From JAPLJU01 sp964547985 (GTDB lineage: Bacteria; Desulfobacterota; Syntrophia; Syntrophales; UBA2192): a stretch of DNA of 64,000 nt. The notes under the pieces are model-generated. The model was given only the letters and a program-made list of their open reading frames with translations, searched no databases and was not told where the DNA came from. The stretch spans positions 28,227-92,226 of the forward strand of contig CAZJPV010000003.1 in the NCBI GenBank assembly GCA_964547985.1. Direction: 5' to 3'. Of this stretch, positions 51,204 through 60,629 are shown in pieces; position 1 is the stretch's first letter, and each line of letters opens with the position of its first letter. The translations under genes were made by a program, and so were the position numbers.

Positions 51204-53333
51204 TCAGATATTTTTCAGGGCGGCCGCGTAGTAATGATCGAGGTATTCCCGCACCATCCTGCGTGCTGAAAACCTGGGGGCGTTGCTTATGATCGTCTCT
51301 TTCATCATCCCGACCCAGCCGTGAGGCACACCATCCTCTGATACCCCGTAATAGAGGGGGATGATTTCATCCTCGAGGAGATGGTAGATCGATTCGGCAT
51401 CGGCCCGGTCCCTTTTCTCCGTGGGGTTTCCATCGCCGAAGGCCCAGCCATTTTTGCGGTTGTATCCTTCCATCCACCACCCGTCGAGGATGCTCAGGCT
51501 CGGGACACCGTTCAGGGCGGCCTTCATCCCGCTCGTCCCGCAGGCCTCCAGAGGGGGTATGGGGTTGTTGAGCCAGACATCGACGCCGTGGACCATGTAC
51601 TGCGCGAACTGCTCGCCGTAGTCCTCGATAAAGGCGATGCGTCCCCCCATCGCCGGGTCACAGGCGGCGCGAAAGATCTTCTGGATGATGAGCTTTCCCG
51701 TATCATCGGCCGGATGGGCCTTTCCGGCAAAGATGATCTGTATGGGCCTCCAACGGGTGTTGAGCATTGTCTTCAGCCGTTCCACATCCTGGAAGATGAG
51801 GTCCGCCCGCTTGTAGGTGACGAATCGCCGGGCAAAGCCGATGGTCAGTACCGAGGGATCCAGCAGGGCTCCCCCTGCCAGGATGGTTGTGGGATTGCCG
51901 TGGCGGATCGTCCATTTCTTTCGTCCCAGGTCACGGACGGCGTCGATCAGTTTGATTTTGAGCCAGTAATGCGTCTTCCATAGTTCTTCATCGGGGATAT
52001 CATCGATGCGATCCCAGATGGGCAGTTCGTCATGCCTTGAAATCCAGTCCGATCCCAGATAGCGGTTGAAGAGCAGTTCCATCTTTGGCTCTATCCATGT
52101 GGGGATGTGGATGCCGTTAGTGACGTATTCGATGGGGGCTTTTTCCTCCGGTATGGAAGGCCATAGACTCTGCCACATCTTCCGTGCGATCTCGCCGTGC
52201 TTGAGGCTGACGGCATTGCGGTAGCGACACATTCTCAGGGCGAAGGCGGTCATGTTGAAACCTGCCTGGGGCTCTTTTGGATGAACCCCGAGCTGAAGGA
52301 ACTCATCGCGGGAAAGTCCCAGGGATGGCCAGTAGGATTTGAAGTACTTCTCCATCAGATGAAAAGGGAAGACATCATGACCGGCCGGGACAGGTGTGTG
52401 GGTTGTGAAAATGGAAGTGCTCCTGACATCCTCCACGGCTTCCTGAAAGGTCACATCCGATGAGATCCTGTTTCTGATCCTTTCCAGGAGCGCGAATGCC
52501 GGGTGACCTTCGTTGAGATGGAGGATAGAATGCCGAATCCCAAGGGCGTCCAGGACCTCAGAGCCGCCGATACCGAGAACAATCTCCTGGCGTAAGCGCT
52601 GCTCGACATCGCCGATGTAAAGGTGTGCCAAGACCTTCCTGTTCCAGGGGTCGTTTATCTCGACGTCGGTGTCCAGGAGGTAAAGAGGAATCCGTCCCAC
52701 CGAAACCTTCCAGACGGCCACGTAGATCGGTGGGTCGATCATGGGGACCCTGACCAAAACCGGATTGCCCTCATCGTCCAACACCCGTGTGATGGAAGCC
52801 TCTTCCCGGTCGAGGAATTCGTCCTTGCTTTCCTGCCAGCCATCGTCGCGTATTTCCTGGTGCACGTATCCCTCGGGGTACATGAAGCCCATGGCCACCA
52901 GAGGAACCCTCAAGTCGCTGCATTCCTTGAGGTGGTCCCCGGCGAGGAATCCCAGGCCGCCGGCATAGAAGGGGATCGAATGATGCAGGCCGTATTCGGC
53001 GGAAAAGTAGGCCACGGTGTAGTTTTCAGGAACGGGGATCTTCTGCGCGCACCAGCAGTCCTCCTCTGCTAGTTCTTTGCGGAACTGATCCAGGAGGAAA
53101 TCATATGCCTTGAGATACTCAGGGTCTGAGAGGACTCTTTTGAAAAAATCCCTCGGCACTTCCCTGAGCATCTTTGCTGGGTTATGAATGCTTTCCTTCC
53201 AGATCTGCCTGTCAATCGTTTTATAGAGCATCCTTACGGCCGGGTGCCAGCTCCACCAGAGATTGCCGGCGAGCTCTCCAAGCCCGGCCAATCTTTTCGG
53301 GATATTGGGGAATTCTGGGCGCTTTTCTTTCAC
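51204..53333 (-). CDS. glgP: alpha-glucan phosphorylase (GlgP, GT35)
   Basis: A 709-aa enzyme releasing glucose-1-phosphate from glycogen or maltodextrin with pyridoxal phosphate. GTG 53333 is chosen because GGAGG lies 10 bases upstream and the family starts KRPEFPNIPKRLAG. Features include NLWWSWHP, the early YFSAEYGLHHSIPFYAGGLG, HTPVPAGHDVFP, and the PLP-region GTSGMKAALNGVPSLSILDGWW (quoted in parts). It is the bacterial/archaeal 'alpha-glucan family' subtype rather than the animal type. No glycogen synthase is seen in the window. Confidence 0.95.
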   Translation of the reverse strand: MKEKRPEFPNIPKRLAGLGELAGNLWWSWHPAVRMLYKTIDRQIWKESIHNPAKMLREVPRDFFKRVLSDPEYLKAYDFLLDQFRKELAEEDCWCAQKIPVPENYTVAYFSAEYGLHHSIPFYAGGLGFLAGDHLKECSDLRVPLVAMGFMYPEGYVHQEIRDDGWQESKDEFLDREEASITRVLDDEGNPVLVRVPMIDPPIYVAVWKVSVGRIPLYLLDTDVEINDPWNRKVLAHLYIGDVEQRLRQEIVLGIGGSEVLDALGIRHSILHLNEGHPAFALLERIRNRISSDVTFQEAVEDVRSTSIFTTHTPVPAGHDVFPFHLMEKYFKSYWPSLGLSRDEFLQLGVHPKEPQAGFNMTAFALRMCRYRNAVSLKHGEIARKMWQSLWPSIPEEKAPIEYVTNGIHIPTWIEPKMELLFNRYLGSDWISRHDELPIWDRIDDIPDEELWKTHYWLKIKLIDAVRDLGRKKWTIRHGNPTTILAGGALLDPSVLTIGFARRFVTYKRADLIFQDVERLKTMLNTRWRPIQIIFAGKAHPADDTGKLIIQKIFRAACDPAMGGRIAFIEDYGEQFAQYMVHGVDVWLNNPIPPLEACGTSGMKAALNGVPSLSILDGWWMEGYNRKNGWAFGDGNPTEKRDRADAESIYHLLEDEIIPLYYGVSEDGVPHGWVGMMKETIISNAPRFSARRMVREYLDHYYAAALKNI

Positions 53334-53533
53334 TATGGTTCTACCTCCAGAAAGGAAAGAGGTCCTCACCCGACGCGGATGATGAAAGCGTGTGTTTTGA
53401 GGAGCGATGTCCCCTTCGACGAAGGAAGGTTGATGAAATAGTGTAAGCCCAGAACTTCAGCGATGGCAAGAAGATAAAACGAAGGGCATTTTGCCTTCAA
53501 AAGACATGAGATATTGAAGACCTCAATCGGATA

Positions 53534-53650
53534 ATGATTGAAAACGGGTGGGTCACCGAATTCACTCACGCAACCTATCTGGGCAAGGAACTCGAAAAGG
53601 CCGAGCTTTCGATAAAACTTGGATTCAAATACGTCCAGGACGGTGCATAG
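53534..53650 (+). pseudogene. DUF4346-like C-terminal remnant
   Basis: The frame IMIENGWVTEFTHATYLGKE, then LEKAELSIKLGFKYVQDGA and TAG at 53648-53650, resembles the conserved C-terminal end of DUF4346-type proteins ('HAAYLGxELxKAExxLKxGxxYxQD', recalled). An in-frame TGA at 53507 lies just upstream and no further homologous sequence is evident, so only the last 35-40 codons remain. It sits between the divergent glgP start and the MgtA stop. A tiny real ORF from the ATG at 53534 is less likely. Confidence 0.55.
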
Positions 53651-53716
53651 AAAAGATTTCTTGCTTATCAGGGGAAACCGGGTTGCCTCGGCCCGCTATG
53701 AGATTTTTCCATGAAA

Positions 53717-56239
53717 TCAAAATTGAACCCGCCTGTAGAAGACTCTTTTTGCAACCTCCGCAGAGATAACGTAGAGCAGTAGAACAAGCCCAATACCGAT
53801 GATAAACCGGTTATCCAGGGAAACGAAGCCGAAGATGTTTCCTAGGGGGCTGAGGGGTAAAAGAATTGTTGCGACGACGACGAGAATGGTTGTGATCAAA
53901 AGATACTTTCCGGGCCGGCTGGTGAAGAAAGGTTTACGGCTTCGAATGACCAGGACAATCATGGAGGCGGAAAGGACGGATTCGATATACCAGCCCGTTC
54001 TAAACTCATCGACGGTGGCTTGAAGAACAAAGACGAGAAGGGCGAAGGTCAGGTAATCGAAAACGGAGCTCAGAAGCCCGAAGGTGAGCATGAATTGCTT
54101 GATGAATTGTATATCCCATCGCCGTGGCTTCTGGGTCAATTCCGCGTCCACACTGTCCGTGGCGATGGTCATTTCGGGAAAATCGGTCAGCAGATTCGTG
54201 AGCAGGATCTGCTTGGGCAGAAGGGGCAGGAATGGGAGGATCAGTGACACACCCGCCATGCTGAACATATTGCCGAAGTTTGCGCTTGTGGCCATAAAAA
54301 CATACTTGAGCGTGTTGGCAAAGGTCTTTCTCCCCTCCCCGACACCCTGCAACAGGACGTTCAGGTCTTTTTCGAGAAGGACGATATCCGCAGCTTCCTT
54401 CGCCACGTCCACGGCACTGTCGACCGAGATGCCGACATCGGCTGCGTGGAGGGCAGAGGCATCGTTGATGCCGTCTCCCATGTAGCCCACAACATTTCCG
54501 GACTTTCTCAAGGCCGTGATAATGCGCTCCTTCTGGTTGGGTTCCACATCGGCAAAGACATCGAAGTCGTTGACCTGTTTTCGCAGGGCTTCGTCGCTCG
54601 TCTGCCGGAGCTCTGCGCCCGTAAGGATTTTCGATCCCGATAATCCAACTTGATCAGCGACCGTGGCCACGACGAGTGGATTATCACCGCTTAAGACCTT
54701 GAGCGAAATACCAAGTTTTTGGAGTTCACCTATGGTTTCGTGGACGCCGGGCTTGGGGGGGTCATGGAAGACAGCAAATCCCAGGAAAATCATGTCCTTT
54801 TCATAATCTTTCTTTATGACGGTTTCAGATGCCATATCTCGATAGGCAATCCCCAGCATGCGGAAACCGGCGCGGCTCGTTTCTGCGTACTGTTGATTGA
54901 TATGATCACGGATGTTCGAAATACTTTTAATGGTGCCATCTGAGTCCAGGGCCTTCGAACACACCTCAAGGACATTTCTGAATGCCCCTTTGGTGATCAG
55001 GGTGTTTATACCCGTCCCCGATACGAGGATGCTCAGGCGCTTGCGGATGAAATCATAGGGGACCTCGTCAAGCTTCTGATAATCTGAAATATCCGGTGAT
55101 ACGGCGGCTACGATCGCTTCGTCAATGGGGTTGGTGAAGCCTGTCTGGTAAAGGGCATTCAGGTAGGCGTAGAGAAAAACCTTGTCGCTTTCGCGACCCC
55201 CGGCGTCGATGCATGAGCGAAGCCGAACAATACCCTCCGTGAGGGTCCCCGTTTTATCGCAGCAGAGAATGTTCATGCTGCCGAAGTTTTCGATGGAGGA
55301 AAGACGTTTGACGATGACTTTTCGATCGGCCATCTTCCGGGCGCCGTGCGCGAGGTTGATGCTGATGATGGCCGGCAGGAGCTGTGGTGTGAGCCCCACG
55401 GCAAGAGCCAGGGCAAAGAGAAATGATTCCATGACAGGCCGATGAAGGTAGACGTTTATGGCGAAGATGGCGATCACAAGCAAAAGCGTCACTTCCATGA
55501 GGAAGTAACCAAAGTGCCTGACACCATGTTCAAACTCCGTTTCAGGGGGCCTGAGTTTAAGACTCTCGGCGATCTTGCCGAATTCCGTCTCTTTTCCGGT
55601 TTTTACCATCAAGGCCTGAGCTGTGCCGCTGATCACATGGGTTCCCATAAAGAGGGTGTTTACCCTCTGGCTGAGCGGTGTATCGGAGGAAAGAATCTTT
55701 ACGTCCTTTTCCACCGGGTAGGTTTCGCCTGTGAGCGTCGCTTCATCCACGAAAAGATCCTTCGATTCGAGAATCAGGCTATCTCCCGGAATGACATCTC
55801 CCGCATTCAGTATAACGATGTCGCCGGGGACCAGTTCTTCAATGGGAACATCCGCCGGCTGGCCGTCCCTCAAGGCCTTGGATTGGATCCGGACCATGGC
55901 GAGCAACTTTTCGACGGCGTGAACAGCGGTCCTTTCCTGCCAAAAACCTAAGAGTCCACTGACCACGACGATTGCCAATATGATCAGGGTATCCACGGGA
56001 TCATGAAGGAAAAAAGATAAAAGCGCAGCGAAAATAAGGATGAGGATAATCGGGCTTTTGAACTGGGCAAGAAATAGCGTCAGGTCGTCGGTACGTTTTT
56101 TCGGTGATATCCGGTTCGGACCGAAATGGATCAGGCGCTCCTTGGCTGTCTGGGACGAAAGTCCGTGGCGGGTCGCTCCAAGACGATCAAGGAGTGCCTC
56201 GGGGGGAATGCTCCAGAAATTTAGGGAATTTTTATCCAT
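53717..56239 (-). CDS. mgtA: P-type ATPase, Mg2+-importing type (MgtA-like, IIIB)
   Basis: An 840-aa inner-membrane ATPase. Ten hydrophobic segments are spread as in type III ATPases. The phosphorylation motif is DKTGTLTEG. Other motifs are the early TGETYPVEKD actuator region, MGDGINDASALHAADVGISVD hinge and the KILTGAEL nucleotide region. MgtA-type pumps import Mg2+ and are induced by low Mg2+. The upstream gap to the lipoprotein operon is only about 77 bases and no mgtL-like leader is evident. Ion specificity by sequence alone is likely but not certain. Confidence 0.92.
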   Translation of the reverse strand: MDKNSLNFWSIPPEALLDRLGATRHGLSSQTAKERLIHFGPNRISPKKRTDDLTLFLAQFKSPIILILIFAALLSFFLHDPVDTLIILAIVVVSGLLGFWQERTAVHAVEKLLAMVRIQSKALRDGQPADVPIEELVPGDIVILNAGDVIPGDSLILESKDLFVDEATLTGETYPVEKDVKILSSDTPLSQRVNTLFMGTHVISGTAQALMVKTGKETEFGKIAESLKLRPPETEFEHGVRHFGYFLMEVTLLLVIAIFAINVYLHRPVMESFLFALALAVGLTPQLLPAIISINLAHGARKMADRKVIVKRLSSIENFGSMNILCCDKTGTLTEGIVRLRSCIDAGGRESDKVFLYAYLNALYQTGFTNPIDEAIVAAVSPDISDYQKLDEVPYDFIRKRLSILVSGTGINTLITKGAFRNVLEVCSKALDSDGTIKSISNIRDHINQQYAETSRAGFRMLGIAYRDMASETVIKKDYEKDMIFLGFAVFHDPPKPGVHETIGELQKLGISLKVLSGDNPLVVATVADQVGLSGSKILTGAELRQTSDEALRKQVNDFDVFADVEPNQKERIITALRKSGNVVGYMGDGINDASALHAADVGISVDSAVDVAKEAADIVLLEKDLNVLLQGVGEGRKTFANTLKYVFMATSANFGNMFSMAGVSLILPFLPLLPKQILLTNLLTDFPEMTIATDSVDAELTQKPRRWDIQFIKQFMLTFGLLSSVFDYLTFALLVFVLQATVDEFRTGWYIESVLSASMIVLVIRSRKPFFTSRPGKYLLITTILVVVATILLPLSPLGNIFGFVSLDNRFIIGIGLVLLLYVISAEVAKRVFYRRVQF

Positions 56240-56316
56240 ATCGACATACGGTCTTCAGGGCAAGAGGATGGCGGGCAGGGTTTTTCCACGCAAACAATTT
56301 AAAATACCCTGTATCC

Positions 56317-56988
56317 TCATTTCCCGATATCTTTTGCAGCCCCGTAAATATCAGATACCATCTGTCTGGATAACTGTTCCATGGCCCGCCCCATTCCCCG
56401 GGCGAAGGAGCCCGGCGACGCGGCCTCAAGCGGCTCGAGGGCGCGATATCCCTTCTGAAAGACCACGGCCTTGGCGGAATCCCGCTGTGACCGATCCAGG
56501 AGCGTAATATCGAGGGCGAGGCATGCCTTTCGGCTTCCTTTTTCCTCGATTTCCAGAAATTCCTCGACGCGGCCCTGCAGGGCAAACCGCGCATCGGCCT
56601 CATCGTATTCAGAAAAGACGGCCTTGAACAGACCGCCTCTTTTGAGATCGCGCAGTATCAGGTCGGTGACGATGTCCGGAGGGGTTGCCTTCCAGCGATG
56701 ATAGGCATAGGCGTTGAGCACGGATGGGCCGGACCGGTAGAGCATGGCCGTCGAGTTAAAAGCCTGGGCTGCGGAGAAACGCTCTACCCTCACAAACTCG
56801 TTTAACTGCGGGAGATTGTTGAAGACGGGGGCTGTGTATTCCAAGGTGTAATTCTCGAAGGCCCTGCCCGGAGATCTCCCGGGGGTGCAGGCGGGTATCA
56901 AAAGAAGCAAAAGGATCAGGGTCAAGACCATTCCTGATGAAGAAGACATCGAGGATGTCTTCTTAAAGCCGATGGCGCCTTTCGTCAT
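56317..56988 (-). CDS. ABC-type transport auxiliary lipoprotein (Mla operon)
   Basis: About 223 aa from ATG 56988, chosen because AAGGAAGGCAGGAA precedes it; ATG 57006 is the alternative. The lipoprotein signal has a long hydrophobic core ending LLIPAC. The mature domain matches the ABC_trans_aux/PqiC-like pattern: YTLEYTAPVFNNLPQL, RVERFSAAQAFNSTAMLYRSG, then an LQGRVEEFLEIE strand and a C-terminal amphipathic helix with RGMGRAMEQLSRQM. It probably anchors in a membrane and helps the MlaFED-like importer/exporter. It is the last gene of the operon. Confidence 0.82.
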   Translation of the reverse strand: MTKGAIGFKKTSSMSSSSGMVLTLILLLLLIPACTPGRSPGRAFENYTLEYTAPVFNNLPQLNEFVRVERFSAAQAFNSTAMLYRSGPSVLNAYAYHRWKATPPDIVTDLILRDLKRGGLFKAVFSEYDEADARFALQGRVEEFLEIEEKGSRKACLALDITLLDRSQRDSAKAVVFQKGYRALEPLEAASPGSFARGMGRAMEQLSRQMVSDIYGAAKDIGK

Positions 56989-57015
56989 TTCCTGCCTTCC
57001 TTTCATTCCATCGAT

Positions 57016-57945
57016 TTATTCGCTTCGGCCCGTCGGGGGCGGGCTGCTGAAAAGCAGATCCGAGGGATTGTTGCTCAGCCTGTCGAGAAGTCGCTCCAGA
57101 TTTTCCGATGCCCTTCTCAGGCTCTCGTTCGTCGCCCGGATCTCAAGGGACATCGCGCGGGTCCGCCGGTCCAGGTTTTCGACAAGCCGGTCGGCCTTCC
57201 CGGCGGTTTGAGCCAGTTTCATCTCACCGAGTTCATCCCTCGTTGTCTTCATCAGCATTCTCGCCTCGACCAGGGTGGCTTTCGTCTCACCAAGCACATC
57301 CTCGAATTTCCCCTCCGCCATGGCTTTGTCGACCTTTCCGATGGTCGAATCGAGGTTTGCCGTCACCGATTCCAGGTTGACCATGATGCTTTGCGTTCTC
57401 GGCCCGCCGAAGAAGTTCTCCGCAGACTTGACGGCCGATTCCATCCGGCCTGAGATGGTGCTGAAGTCGATCTGGTTGAGCTTTTCGATGATGTTGTCCA
57501 CGCTTGAGAGGATCTGCCGGATCTCGGAAGGGCGGGACGGAATCATCGGGTACTCGGAGGGAAAATCAATCTGGGGAGACCGGGGCGGTTCTGCGGGGTC
57601 GATGCGGTCCAGTTCGACGAAGACGATTCCGGTGATGCCGGCGGTTTTCAGTTCCGAAACGACAGTCTTTTCGAGTTCACCCCGCAACTGGATCTTCATG
57701 ACGACCTCGATGAGCCTGTTGTCCGGCGCCACGCGGATTTTCTTCACCCGTCCGATGTCAACCCCGCGGTACTTCACGCTCGAGTCCACCTGCAGGCCCT
57801 GGACAGACTCGTCAAAATAGGTCACATAGGTGTCCCCCTTTTCGAAATATTTCGATGCGCCGAGCCAGAATATAACACCTGCCCCGATGATGATCCCGAT
57901 ACTCGTAAAAAGACCGATGACAAGGTGGGAGGGTCTCCTAGACAT
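57016..57945 (-). CDS. mlaD: MlaD family protein (MCE domain, phospholipid transport)
   Basis: A 309-aa protein anchored by one N-terminal helix (VIGLFTSIGIIIGAGVIFWLG). The MCE domain follows at about residues 40-115, with VTYFDESVQGLQVDSSVKYRGVDIG (paraphrased) and KTAGITGIVFVELDRID. The C-terminal 180 residues are helical coiled coil with repeated LD/VDKAMAEG and SLRRASENLERLL patterns. MCE rings bridge the periplasm for lipid movement between membranes. Its start overlaps mlaF by 8 bases. Compared with E. coli MlaD the C-terminal coil is much longer. Confidence 0.93.
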   Translation of the reverse strand: MSRRPSHLVIGLFTSIGIIIGAGVIFWLGASKYFEKGDTYVTYFDESVQGLQVDSSVKYRGVDIGRVKKIRVAPDNRLIEVVMKIQLRGELEKTVVSELKTAGITGIVFVELDRIDPAEPPRSPQIDFPSEYPMIPSRPSEIRQILSSVDNIIEKLNQIDFSTISGRMESAVKSAENFFGGPRTQSIMVNLESVTANLDSTIGKVDKAMAEGKFEDVLGETKATLVEARMLMKTTRDELGEMKLAQTAGKADRLVENLDRRTRAMSLEIRATNESLRRASENLERLLDRLSNNPSDLLFSSPPPTGRSE

Positions 57946-58729
57946 GATGAATTTCCCCTTCTCTGGTTTTTGGGGGTTGTCGGTTGAAGAAAGAAATCAC
58001 CCGCGGGTCCCTGGATCGCTCTTTCAGTTCATGGGGGTCCCCCTCGGCGATGATGCCCTGTGCGTGTTTGTCCAGCATAATGACCCTCTGGGCGATATTC
58101 ATGATCGAAGCGAGCTCATGGGTGACGATCACCATCGTGGTTCCCAGGGTCCTGTTGATTTCTTTGATGAGAAAGTCGAGTCCGGCTGCCGTGACGGGGT
58201 CCAGACCCGACGAGGGCTCATCGAAGAAGAGGATAGAGGGGTCCAGGGCCATGGCCCTGGCGAGGGCGGCCCTCTTCTTCATTCCGCCGGATAATTCAGC
58301 CGGCATATGGTGTTCATATCCCGCGAGGTTCACCAGGCCGAGCTTCATTTTCACGACGTGATCGATGATCTCCGGGGGGAGAGGCGTGTACTCGCTGATC
58401 GGAAGCCCGATGTTTTCCGACAGGGTCATGGAACCGAAAAGGGCGCCGGACTGGAAGAGGACACCGATCTCCATGCGGAGCCTGTGACGCTCCTCATCGC
58501 TCGCCCTGGCAAGGTCGATCCCCTTGACGAGGACTCTCCCCTCGCAGGGCTTGATAAGCCCGATCATGTGCTTCATAAGAACGGTTTTCCCGGAACCGCT
58601 CTCACCGAGGATGACGAGGATCTCCCCGGGGAATACCTCCAGGTTGACTTCCTCGAGGATCGTATCATCGCCGAATCGCGCCGTCAGCCCCTCAACGATG
58701 ATGATCGGGTTCTGCTCAGGTATGGCCAC
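57938..58729 (-). CDS. mlaF: MlaF ATP-binding subunit of phospholipid ABC transporter
   Basis: A 263-aa ABC ATPase. Walker A GESGSGKTVL is near residue 37, Q-loop LFQSGALFGSM, signature LSGGMKKRAALARA near 144, Walker B ILFFDEPSSGLDP, and H-loop VTHELASIMNIA. The LFDSMT/FGSM and 'GGM-KKR' patterns are typical of the Mla/Ttg2 group. It couples ATP to lipid movement by MlaE/MlaD. It overlaps mlaD and follows mlaE by 42 bases. Confidence 0.95.
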   Translation of the reverse strand: MAIPEQNPIIIVEGLTARFGDDTILEEVNLEVFPGEILVILGESGSGKTVLMKHMIGLIKPCEGRVLVKGIDLARASDEERHRLRMEIGVLFQSGALFGSMTLSENIGLPISEYTPLPPEIIDHVVKMKLGLVNLAGYEHHMPAELSGGMKKRAALARAMALDPSILFFDEPSSGLDPVTAAGLDFLIKEINRTLGTTMVIVTHELASIMNIAQRVIMLDKHAQGIIAEGDPHELKERSRDPRVISFFNRQPPKTREGEIHHV

Positions 58730-58771
58730 GTGAGCCCCCAGCCGGCGAAGTTCATGTTACTCAATGGTTTA

Positions 58772-59920
58772 TTACCACTGGACATAATAAAATATGATCG
58801 CAAAGGCCGAGTCCGCAACGATGATCAAAAAGATCGATGAGACAACGGCTGATGTGGTCGCAGCGCCCACCGCCTCCGCGCCGCCCCGCACCTGGAGACC
58901 CCGCTGGCAGCTGATTCCCGAAATGAGGACGGCGAAGACCACGGACTTGACCAGACTGGAGACGAAATCAAAAAGCGTGACACTCTCTACGGTCTGCTGG
59001 ATGTAGGTGTGGATGGTGAGGTCAAGCCCTGTGATCCCGACAAAAAGCCCCCCGACAATGCCGAAGAAGTCCGCGTAGAGGGTCAAAATCGGGACGACGA
59101 TCATGGCGGCCAGCACCTTCGGAACGGCAAGAAACTGCGTCGGGTCGAAGCCCATGGTGACGAGGGCATCCACCTCCTCATTGACCCTCATCGTGCCGAT
59201 CTCCGCCGCGAAGGCCGACCCGGAGCGTCCGGCCACGATGATGGCCGTCATCATGGGTCCCAGCTCCCTGATGATGGCAATTCCGACAAGCGATGCCACG
59301 TAGATATTGGCCCCGAATTGTTTGAGCTGCAGGGAGGACATGAAAGCGATGATGAGCCCCATCAGCAGGCTCAGGAGGCTCAGGATGGGGAGGCCGTCCA
59401 CCCCGGCTCTCTTGACATAGAAAAGGACATCATTCCATCGGACGAGGCGCGGGTCCCGAACGGCGTGGAAAAGGGCATCCAGTATCTCTCCGACGAAGAT
59501 CAGGATCCGGCGCATGTCTTTATAAAATGCAAAGCTGGCCTCGCCGATTTCCTCCAGGAGATATTCGCGTTTTTTTTCCGTTTTGACGGAAGAGGTGGTA
59601 AGGGCTTCGCGGTTGATGAGCCCCATGATGCGGTGGATCTCGTCCGGCATATTGTCGAAAGAAAAGGCGATGGCCTGGGACTTTGCCCGGCCCTCCAGCT
59701 CCAACAGGATGAGGGCTCCCGAGCTGTCCAGGTATTCAATATTGGTCAGATCGACGATCAGTTCTTTTGGCTTCAGGTCACTCAGGCGCTTACGGATCTC
59801 TTCTGTGTACAGGCTGACGCTGTCGAGGGCGATCCGGCCCGACAGGAAGAGCTTGATGGTGCCACCCCTTTCCCCCCGGGCCTGGACGAGATCGTTTTTT
59901 CTTTCGCCTGGCTCAGCCAT
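58772..59920 (-). CDS. mlaE: MlaE permease with fused N-terminal STAS (MlaB-like) domain
   Basis: A 382-aa protein. Residues about 20-110 form a STAS domain: KLFLSGRIALDSVSLYTEEI, ELIVDLTNIEYLDSSGALILLE. The MlaE permease region begins near residue 130 with FVGEILDALFHAVRD and has several membrane helices plus the family motifs AGRSGSAFAAEIGTMRVNEEVDAL (pattern) and TTSAVVSSIFLIIVADSAF. In E. coli MlaB is a separate STAS protein; here it is fused. The gene lies between a lipoprotein gene (10 bases) and mlaF. Confidence 0.93.
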   Translation of the reverse strand: MAEPGERKNDLVQARGERGGTIKLFLSGRIALDSVSLYTEEIRKRLSDLKPKELIVDLTNIEYLDSSGALILLELEGRAKSQAIAFSFDNMPDEIHRIMGLINREALTTSSVKTEKKREYLLEEIGEASFAFYKDMRRILIFVGEILDALFHAVRDPRLVRWNDVLFYVKRAGVDGLPILSLLSLLMGLIIAFMSSLQLKQFGANIYVASLVGIAIIRELGPMMTAIIVAGRSGSAFAAEIGTMRVNEEVDALVTMGFDPTQFLAVPKVLAAMIVVPILTLYADFFGIVGGLFVGITGLDLTIHTYIQQTVESVTLFDFVSSLVKSVVFAVLISGISCQRGLQVRGGAEAVGAATTSAVVSSIFLIIVADSAFAIIFYYVQW

Positions 59921-59930
59921 CGACTTTCCA

Positions 59931-60503
59931 TCAGGGGTTGAAATTGATCTCCAGAAACTCCCCCTCGGTAAGACCCCAGTTACGCTGAACCTCCGTTGAA
60001 AAATAGCCCAGGACGAGGAGACCGAGAAGCTTGCCGTCTTTCACCAGGGGGGAGCTGATGGCGAAGATCTTCGTGCCGTCCTGCAGGAACAGCCTCGTAT
60101 GGACGATCCTCTTCTCACGAAGGGATTTTGTTATCGATTCGTAGTGAGAATAATCGATGCCTTGTGAAGGTTTCCGCGGGGAAGTGGACGTAATCGAAAT
60201 GCCGTTTTTATCCAGGATCGCGACACCGCAGGAAAATGGCTTTCCGGTCTGCTCCGCCTCGGCGCAGGCTCGCATCAACACCGTCTCAACCTGCTTCTGG
60301 TTTCCTTTCAGGAGGGCATCCGCAAAGAGGGGAGAGAGCTTTTCGATATTGTCCCGAACTTCTTTTTTAAAGGCGACGGCGGCGTTACTCGGGGGATGCG
60401 CTGGTTGACAGGCGGACAGGGAAAGAAAAAGAATGAGAAATGAGCAGAGCAGAAGCAAGCCTCTTGTGTTCCGAGCCATTTTTTCTAAATGGCATCCTCT
60501 CAT
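59931..60503 (-). CDS. lipoprotein with cache-like sensor domain
   Basis: A 190-aa exported lipoprotein. The signal is basic, then LLLLCSFLILFLSLSAC. The mature part has an N-terminal helix (VAFKKEVRDNIEKLSPLFADALLKGN, paraphrased) and a PAS/cache-like fold: ACAEAEQTGKPFSCGVAILDKNG, FLQDGTKIFAISSPLVKDGKLLGLLVLGYFS (paraphrased). It resembles extracellular ligand-binding cache domains. It leads the mla operon (10 bases before mlaE). GGAAGG lies 5 bases before ATG 60503; ATG 60479 is an alternative. Confidence 0.72.
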   Translation of the reverse strand: MRGCHLEKMARNTRGLLLLCSFLILFLSLSACQPAHPPSNAAVAFKKEVRDNIEKLSPLFADALLKGNQKQVETVLMRACAEAEQTGKPFSCGVAILDKNGISITSTSPRKPSQGIDYSHYESITKSLREKRIVHTRLFLQDGTKIFAISSPLVKDGKLLGLLVLGYFSTEVQRNWGLTEGEFLEINFNP

Positions 60504-60575
60504 TCATCCTTCCTGAGGGCAGTGGATTTTGGTTACATTGAAGAATTAACATAAAAAAGGACGTGTGACAATTGA

Positions 60576-60606
60576 AAGGATGCCGGGTTGCTCACGGCAT
60601 CCTTTG
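60576..60606 (-). terminator. intrinsic-type terminator after ilvD
   Basis: AAAGGATGCCG pairs with CGGCATCCTTT around a 9-base loop, 24 bases after the ilvD stop. The T run on the minus strand is short (TTTC), so efficiency may be moderate. Confidence 0.7.
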
Positions 60607-60629
60607 GGGGGGGGCATATGGAGAGTTTA

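Noticed and set aside
53507..53509. UGA upstream of the DUF4346-like remnant as selenocysteine
   Set aside because: No conserved sequence precedes it, so this is a degraded remnant.
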